The notes beneath the pieces are model-generated. The model saw only the letters and a program-made list of their open reading frames with translations. It was not told the DNA's origin and did not search any database. Positions 58,347-64,000 of a DNA stretch of 64,000 nucleotides are shown piece after piece. The DNA comes from Symbiodinium natans (lineage: Eukaryota; Sar; Dinophyceae; Suessiales; Symbiodiniaceae). The stretch spans positions 556,526 through 620,525 of the forward strand of contig CAJNDS010002156.1 of assembly GCA_905221605.1 (NCBI GenBank), in the 5' to 3' direction. Made by a program: the position numbers and the translations under genes. Positions within the stretch are counted from its first letter, which is position 1; each line of letters opens with the position of its first letter.

Positions 58347-61300
58347 CTCATGAGAAGCAAGCATGACCATGCATGACCAACATTTGAATTGCATGGTTCT
58401 GCTTTTGCCATCCCAGCCGCTGTCAAGATGCTGCGCCTCATTTCTTCCGAAAAGTCTGTCTGACGTTCCTTAAGGAATGGCTGAATGTTCCTTAGTGAGC
58501 AAACTCAATCCCTCTCAATCCCAGCCATTGCTCTCACACTAAGTGTTGCCTGGGTCCTGCAGCCGGGAATCCGCCATGATATCTGTGGCTCAATGAGCAT
58601 GCGAAGATGCCTCACTGCCGAACAAAAAAGACCGCATGCCAACAGTCGTACCATCAAACCGTGGGAACTGAATAGCGGGTTTTGGGCAAATATCCATCTG
58701 CCACGGGGCGTGTCTTGAAAGATCAAAGACGCCATTTTCTCAGGCTTCTTTCGTTGCCACATGGGCCTCGAGGCTTTCTGAACAGCCATTGGTAGACGAT
58801 CAGCTCCGTAGCCTTCGACTGGGCAGAATTTTCCAGCACTCGATAAATGACAAGTCTGACGCCTGACTGCTGCAGACTAAGAGGCTGTAGATCCAGTCAT
58901 GATTCGTGTCTTTGGACGGGAAATCGTACCGATGGCTGTGGGCAGTGCCGTGCAAATCCTTCAATCGTCCAGAAAATGCCTTGCCAAGCTTGTTGCGAAA
59001 AAAGCGCACGCATGCAGGTGTCGGGACCTGTCGGGACCCTGCCTCTGGAGTCAGCCGACTAAGTCTCGGAGGTGTCCCCGCGAAAGTCTGGATATGACTG
59101 TCCTCTGACAATCCATCCAAGATCAAGAAAACCTTGGTAGAAGGACAACCACCCCACCATGACTTTTGCCCAGCCTGCTGCGCTAACCATCACACTAACG
59201 CAAGCTATTTTGCGCTTGACTCAGAACCCTGTGAAGTTCACTGGGACACAGGAAATACCTTCCATGATCACTGGGGCTGTGCGGATGCATGTGTTGCATC
59301 ATACTGCCAGTACTGCTAGTCACTAGTGATTGCTAATTCCTTCGGGCTACTGGACAGAAGCAAGAGGCTCAAACACAAATCAGCACCGAGCAGCTTGGCC
59401 ATCAGACTGCGGGTGCATCGACGGCGGAAACCGGCATGGCTCCACCAAAATATTTCGGCACAGCGGGATCGCGAGGACCAGCTCCCTGGAGGGCGCAATG
59501 CTTTCTGATGCTTGCAGCGCAGTAGGACACGATGAAACAGTAGACCACCCCAACATCATGAGGATATCATGAGGGCAGCAAACTAATAACTCTAAATCGC
59601 AGAGGGCAAAGAAATTGCTCCCATCATCCCGCCCGCCTGGTTCCACAACAGTCGCCACAGTCTCCATGACCAAGCACGAAGACAGCAGACTCAGTGGGCC
59701 TAAAGCGATTGCGCACTAAGAGCGCGTACAAAGCCGCACGCGTGACCACTTCGTTCTCGAACACATCCACAACTGCGGAGGCCTGCAACACAGGATTGGG
59801 CAATCATTCAATGATGGGAACTGCAACACAAACCGATGTGCTCCCAACGTGAACCCTTCGTGGCTGCAGCTCCTGTCATCTCAGAAATGAAAACCTGAAT
59901 CTTCTGGTGAGCCCCCTCCTGCTCACGCAACTCCTCTTCTGACTGCGTCTGGCACCGATCGCAGTTCATGCATCTTCATGCATCCTCGTGCATCCTCATG
60001 CATCCTCACGCATCCTCATGCATCTTCATGAATATTCAACCCTCTGCAACAATGATCAAGAATGTGAGTCAACAACATTGTTGACGTTCGGCAGTGCCGG
60101 CGCCCCTTGCTGCCCTTGCGGAAGCAACAATTCAATGCCTCGATATATGCTCACTTGGCAACTTGGGGGATGGTCCAAAGGTGGGGAGACGACTCCGGCC
60201 ATGCCGCCATGCTCCGGCCGCGTGCCTGTGCAACACCCTGCGCATAGCACGAAATGACAGCCCCAGCCCGTCTCTGTGGCTCCCGTCTCTGAAATTCCAA
60301 TGCACCATTGAAAATCGAAAACCTGGAAGAGACCATTCGTGCTGAACAAAGAAACGGCTGCAACCTTTGCAAGAGCGCGGGGAGCATGCAAATGGGGTGT
60401 AGCCTGAAAAGCAACATTAAGGCAGCCACACAGTTGTATGCTCAGATAGTCACATAGTCAAACACTCAGAAGGAGGTCGAATTGAGCCCCCGCAGAGTGC
60501 TTAAAAGCAGCCAAAAGCCAAAGGCTCCCTTCATTTAATGACAACACGAAAGAGAAACTCAGACTGTGTTTTTGCAGTATGCAATCGATTTAGCAGAACC
60601 ATCTCCAGAAACCTTTTTTTCTGGGGTTTCAGCCTTGCTTGGCACAAATACCTAGATAATCCATTCCTCTTCCAGGTCCTTGGAACTAAATCTTCCAGAG
60701 ATGCATCTGACACACCGACATAGCCTTTCCTTCCAAGCGTTGGGCTGTCTTTTTGGCAGTTCTACGAGCTTCCAAACAACATGCCAAGTTTGACCTGCCT
60801 TTCTTGGTGATAAAACATGGCATGAAAGCACCAGGGTGATCGCACATGGTGTGGGTTTGGAAATCATACTTTTGCTTTAGAAAAGAACCGAGTCACCTTC
60901 GACATGTTGCTAGCCGACTGGACTTAACTTACAGACTTGCCAGGGCTACTCACGTAAACCGCGCCAAAAACAGCACAGTGAGTAGCAAGACTTGACAACC
61001 TCCCATGCAAGCCTCGGCGAAACCCAGCAACTCCTCACTCGGCTGCACAAAGTGTGTGGACAACTGCGCTGGAACGAAGCCGCAGGTAGAGAACAAATCC
61101 ATCGGCCTTCGGAAAGGAACACAAAAATTCGTGGAGCCATGCACGTGGCAATTACATTGAAAATCTGATTGACAAACAGTTCTTGATTCTCTTGCTCCTG
61201 CGTGCAGACCGAGCCTATGCAGGAGCACATGCTAAAATCTTCCAGCTGCCATGGCACCCTTCAAGAGCTTGTATCAACCCTGTTTTGTTCGCCCAGTCCA

Positions 61301-61856
61301 CGCTGCTGGGTCGCTTCTGCCGGGCTTAAATTAGGCACTTAACTTGAGTGTTAGCGACTGTTCGAACAGTATGTACAAAGAGGGAAGGCTGGTCTAATCT
61401 TGATCAAATTCAGCAGACTTTGGATTTCTGACACTTTTCTTGATTTCTTGAAACCGGACTCATGACATGATATGAACCAGAAACCTGCAAGATCCTGCGG
61501 TTGCCAAGGGGTGCCCAAGACATCACACTCCACAAACCCCTCCCAAGCATTGCCCAAACTAGGTCACGCGCGCTAGGTCACTGGTGGATTCGTGGCGCTT
61601 GCATGCGCCTATTTCCTAGGAAAAAAAGGAGAGACCTAATTACTTCAAAATTTGGCAGTTTGCAAAGCCCTTGCAACAATTCAATTACTTTTCTAGAGAA
61701 GTTAGGTTGCTTGTTGTTGTTTTGCGGTCAGTGAGTAGTCTTAATGCAGGTTCACAAAATGTAATTCAAAAAAGCTGATAGAAGCCACGAATTGAGCACA
61801 GGGCAACCAAAAGAGACGCGGCGCACGACACGTGATCCGAACTGAAGTGTGATCTC
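58347..61856. other. Exon-like minus-strand frames, no family recognised
   Basis: Frames at 58,505-58,789, 58,800-59,126, 59,380-59,673, 60,056-60,391, 60,531-60,713 and 60,946-61,257 have coding-like composition; the last contains a possible membrane helix (MGGCQVLLLTVLFLARF). None could be assigned or chained. A CATGCATCCTCA dodecamer repeat lies at 59,967-60,035. Confidence 0.35.
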
Positions 61857-61858
61857 CG

Positions 61859-61919
<61 letters not shown>

Positions 61920-62117
61920 GTGTCTCTCTATCTGATTCTCTTCATTCTCTCCCTCGATATGTCTCTCACCTCTCTCTCTCTTTCTCTCTTTGCTCTCAGT
62001 CTCATGTCTTTCACTCTCGCTCACCTCTCTTTCTGTCTCTCTCACATCTCTCACATCTTGCTCTCATCTCTCCCTCTTTCGCTCGCTCTCTCTCGCTCTT
62101 TCTCTCTCTGCCTCTCG

Positions 62118-62150
<33 letters not shown>

Positions 62151-62640
62151 TCGCTCTCTCCCTTTCTCTTTCTCCCTCCCTCTACTGTACATCTCTCATC
62201 TCATCTCTCATCTCATCTCTCATCTCATCTCTCATCTCATCTCTCATCTCATGTCTCATCTCATCTCTCATCTCATGTCTCATCTCATCTCTCATCTCAT
62301 CTCTCATCTCATCTCTCAGCTCATCTCTCAGCTCATATCTCATCTCTCTCATCTCTCTCATCTCTCTCATCTCTCTCATCTCTCTCATCTCTCTCATCTC
62401 TCTCATCTCTCTCATCTCTCTCATCTCTCTCATCTTTCATCTCTCCCTCATCTCTCCGTCTCTCTCGCTCTCTCTCTCTCATCTCTCCCCCCTCATGTCT
62501 CCCATTTGCGTACCAACACCCCGCAGAGGGGGAGGCACGTCCGCTCTCCCTCTCTCTCTCTCTCCCTCCCTCTCCTTGCTCATCTCTCATCTCTCATCTC
62601 TCACCCCTCACCTGTCATCTCTCAGCTCTCCCTCCCCGAC
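61857..62640. repeat. CT-rich microsatellite block with 12-mer and 10-mer sub-arrays
   Basis: (CT)n at 61,857-61,990 and 62,090-62,170; a TCATCTCTCATC dodecamer at about 62,190-62,335; a CATCTCTCT-type decamer at about 62,340-62,440; then interrupted CT to 62,640. Frames of up to 278 codons across it (Ser/Leu-rich, or Met-Arg-Glu on the other strand) are spurious. Confidence 0.97.
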
Positions 62641-63000
62641 ATGCTCGCACTCAACGCACCTAGAAAGTACAACCCTCTCGACACACTTTTGGCTCGATGT
62701 TCGTTTTTTTCGGCAGGCGGCGGTAGGTGTGTCACTCTGCGCACTGCAAATACAAGTCAGGCACGAGGCACAACCTGCCACCCCACCGATATGGGCGGAG
62801 TGGGAGGGTTCGAAGAAATCTATTGAAATCTGAACCAGTTTCGAGCCACAAACTTGCGCCATCAAGCGCGTACCATGGCTCGCAACATGTCACTTCGTAC
62901 ACACATGTACTACGAGATAAGCAAACCCGGAATCAGGAACATGTAGGTTTTCACCGCTCACCTACCCCACCGACCCTCCACCACCCCTCCCCCCGCGATA
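62641..63000. other. No recognised gene
   Basis: Mixed sequence between two repeat blocks, with no coding motif. Confidence 0.35.
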
Positions 63001-63455
63001 AGCAACACCCGGAAACAGGTACTTCGTAGCCAGCAAAACCTGGAATCGTGAACACGTTGTAGTTAGTCGCCAGCATTCACCCCCAGATAAGCAAACCTGG
63101 AATCAGGAACACTTTGTAGGCATTCACACTCACCCCCCCCTCAGCAAACCCACAATCAGGCACACTTTGTAGGTATTCACTGCCACCCCCCCCCCCCCCC
63201 CCCCCCCGCAGGAACACTTTGCAGGTATTTGCCCCACAACTCCCGACAAGCAAAACTTGCAATCGTGAACACGTTGTAGCTATTCACCACGTGGAATCAG
63301 GAACAATTTGTAGGGTGTCCACCATTCACCCCCCGATAAGCAAAACCTGGAATCAGGCACCACTTGCCCCCCGTTACGCAAAACTGGGAATCAGGAGCAC
63401 TTGGTAGATGTTCACATGTGTTCACCATTCACTCCCCCAAGAAGCAAAAGCTGGA
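63000..63455. repeat. ~50-60-bp array (AGCAAAACCTGGAATCAGGA core)
   Basis: About nine copies of GATAAGCAAAACCTGGAATC followed by AGGAACACTTTGTAGG and TATTCACC, with variable C runs between them (25 C at about 63,184-63,208). Confidence 0.85.
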
Positions 63456-64000
63456 ATCAGGAAGCATGCACATCAAATCAAGGTCCTACTGAAATATGAG
63501 GACAGTCAGATGGCGCACCCCACGTGCCTCATCCTCGCAAACTGTCAGCAACAGACCCGAACAACAAAAAACAACAAAAAGAAAGGACCCTCTACAAGTC
63601 GCGCCCCACGTGGCCCCCCACATGGCCTCATCCTCGTAACTGCCTGCAGATGTCTGCAGTTTTTTGTTCCGTGTCCGTCATCTCTCCCTCGTCGCTCCGT
63701 CGCTCCGTCGTCGCTCATCTCTCCGTCATGTTCCCTTCATATCCCTCTCATCTCTCTCCTTTCCTTTCCTTCTTTGTTTTCGTTTCTTTCTTTGCGTTCT
63801 TTCTTTCATGGGGCCTGGGGGGCACGCAAAGTCCCTTTCGAATGCTCTCGCGGAACTCCCCAGACTCTGAAGCCCACCATAGCCCACCTCTTGAACCGGG
63901 AACCCTCCGCTACACGTTCGAGAACATGACACTTGTGTCAGCACAAATAACCCTGCGCAGGATGTTGTGGGACGAAGCAAAAACGCCGTAAATACTAGCA
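63456..64000. other. No recognised gene at the right edge
   Basis: A CATCTCTCC-type pyrimidine patch at 63,676-63,775 resembles the CT block. Open frames have no motif. Confidence 0.35.

Noticed and set aside
61920-62826. 247- and 278-codon Ser/Leu-rich frames
   Set aside because: They lie in CT microsatellite DNA.
1-64000. Relict dinoflagellate spliced-leader sequence (retroposed mRNAs)
   Set aside because: I looked for the leader's GCCATTTTGGCTCAAG end and did not find a convincing copy on either strand by eye.

Overview
The window looks like nuclear DNA of a dinoflagellate, most likely Symbiodiniaceae-like (inference). The genes are cut into many short exons of about 30-240 nt. Introns start with GC or GA as often as GT, and every acceptor resolved precisely is AG followed by G. 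All recognisable genes lie on the minus strand. Long simple repeats and satellites fill introns and intergenic DNA. No rRNA, tRNA, CRISPR array, operon or bacterial-type gene was found.

Five genes are recognised by family motifs, listed here in transcription order (right to left). (1) A pepsin-type (A1) aspartic protease, about 37.8-30.93 kb, has both catalytic Asp motifs and an intron of about 4.2 kb filled with two kinds of tandem repeat. (2) A TPR co-chaperone-like gene, about 30.6-29.5 kb, may continue into unrecognised exons at 28.8-28.15 kb. (3) A GH27 alpha-galactosidase, 24.48-21.96 kb, has a signal peptide, catalytic residues and C-terminal beta domain. (4) A calnexin, about 19.9-14.5 kb, has a 4+4 P-domain. 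(5) An IK/RED-type spliceosome protein lies at 8.76-2.86 kb. Three of these (calnexin, alpha-galactosidase, aspartic protease) act in the secretory or lysosomal route. Whether that neighbourhood means anything is unknown.

From 37.8 kb to the right end no family could be named, but exon-like minus-strand segments recur: 42.7-45 kb inside a 1.18-kb near-identical tandem duplication, 45.7-46.2, 52.1-53.4, 55.15-55.4 and 57.6-58.35 kb. One of them (58,243-58,346) has clear splice signals. The rest of the right half is repeat-rich: a 38-bp array (41.2-41.6), mirrored AAAC/GTTT-type repeats (46.95-47.55), a ~45-bp array (48.5-49.3), an octamer satellite (53.8), a 57-nt near-perfect palindrome (55.7), a CT-rich block (61.9-62.6) and a 50-60-bp array (63.0-63.45).

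Left-half repeats include a 256-bp G/T block (0.8-1.07), a foldback/MITE-like element (9.36-9.87), a 2-kb degenerate array (10.0-11.95), an octamer satellite in a calnexin intron (16.0-16.6), ~608-bp tandem units (33.0-34.55) and a 78-bp satellite (34.55-36.8). Exon limits below come from reading conserved protein motifs and splice signals by eye. Those given to the base are the best supported; those marked 'about' are approximate.
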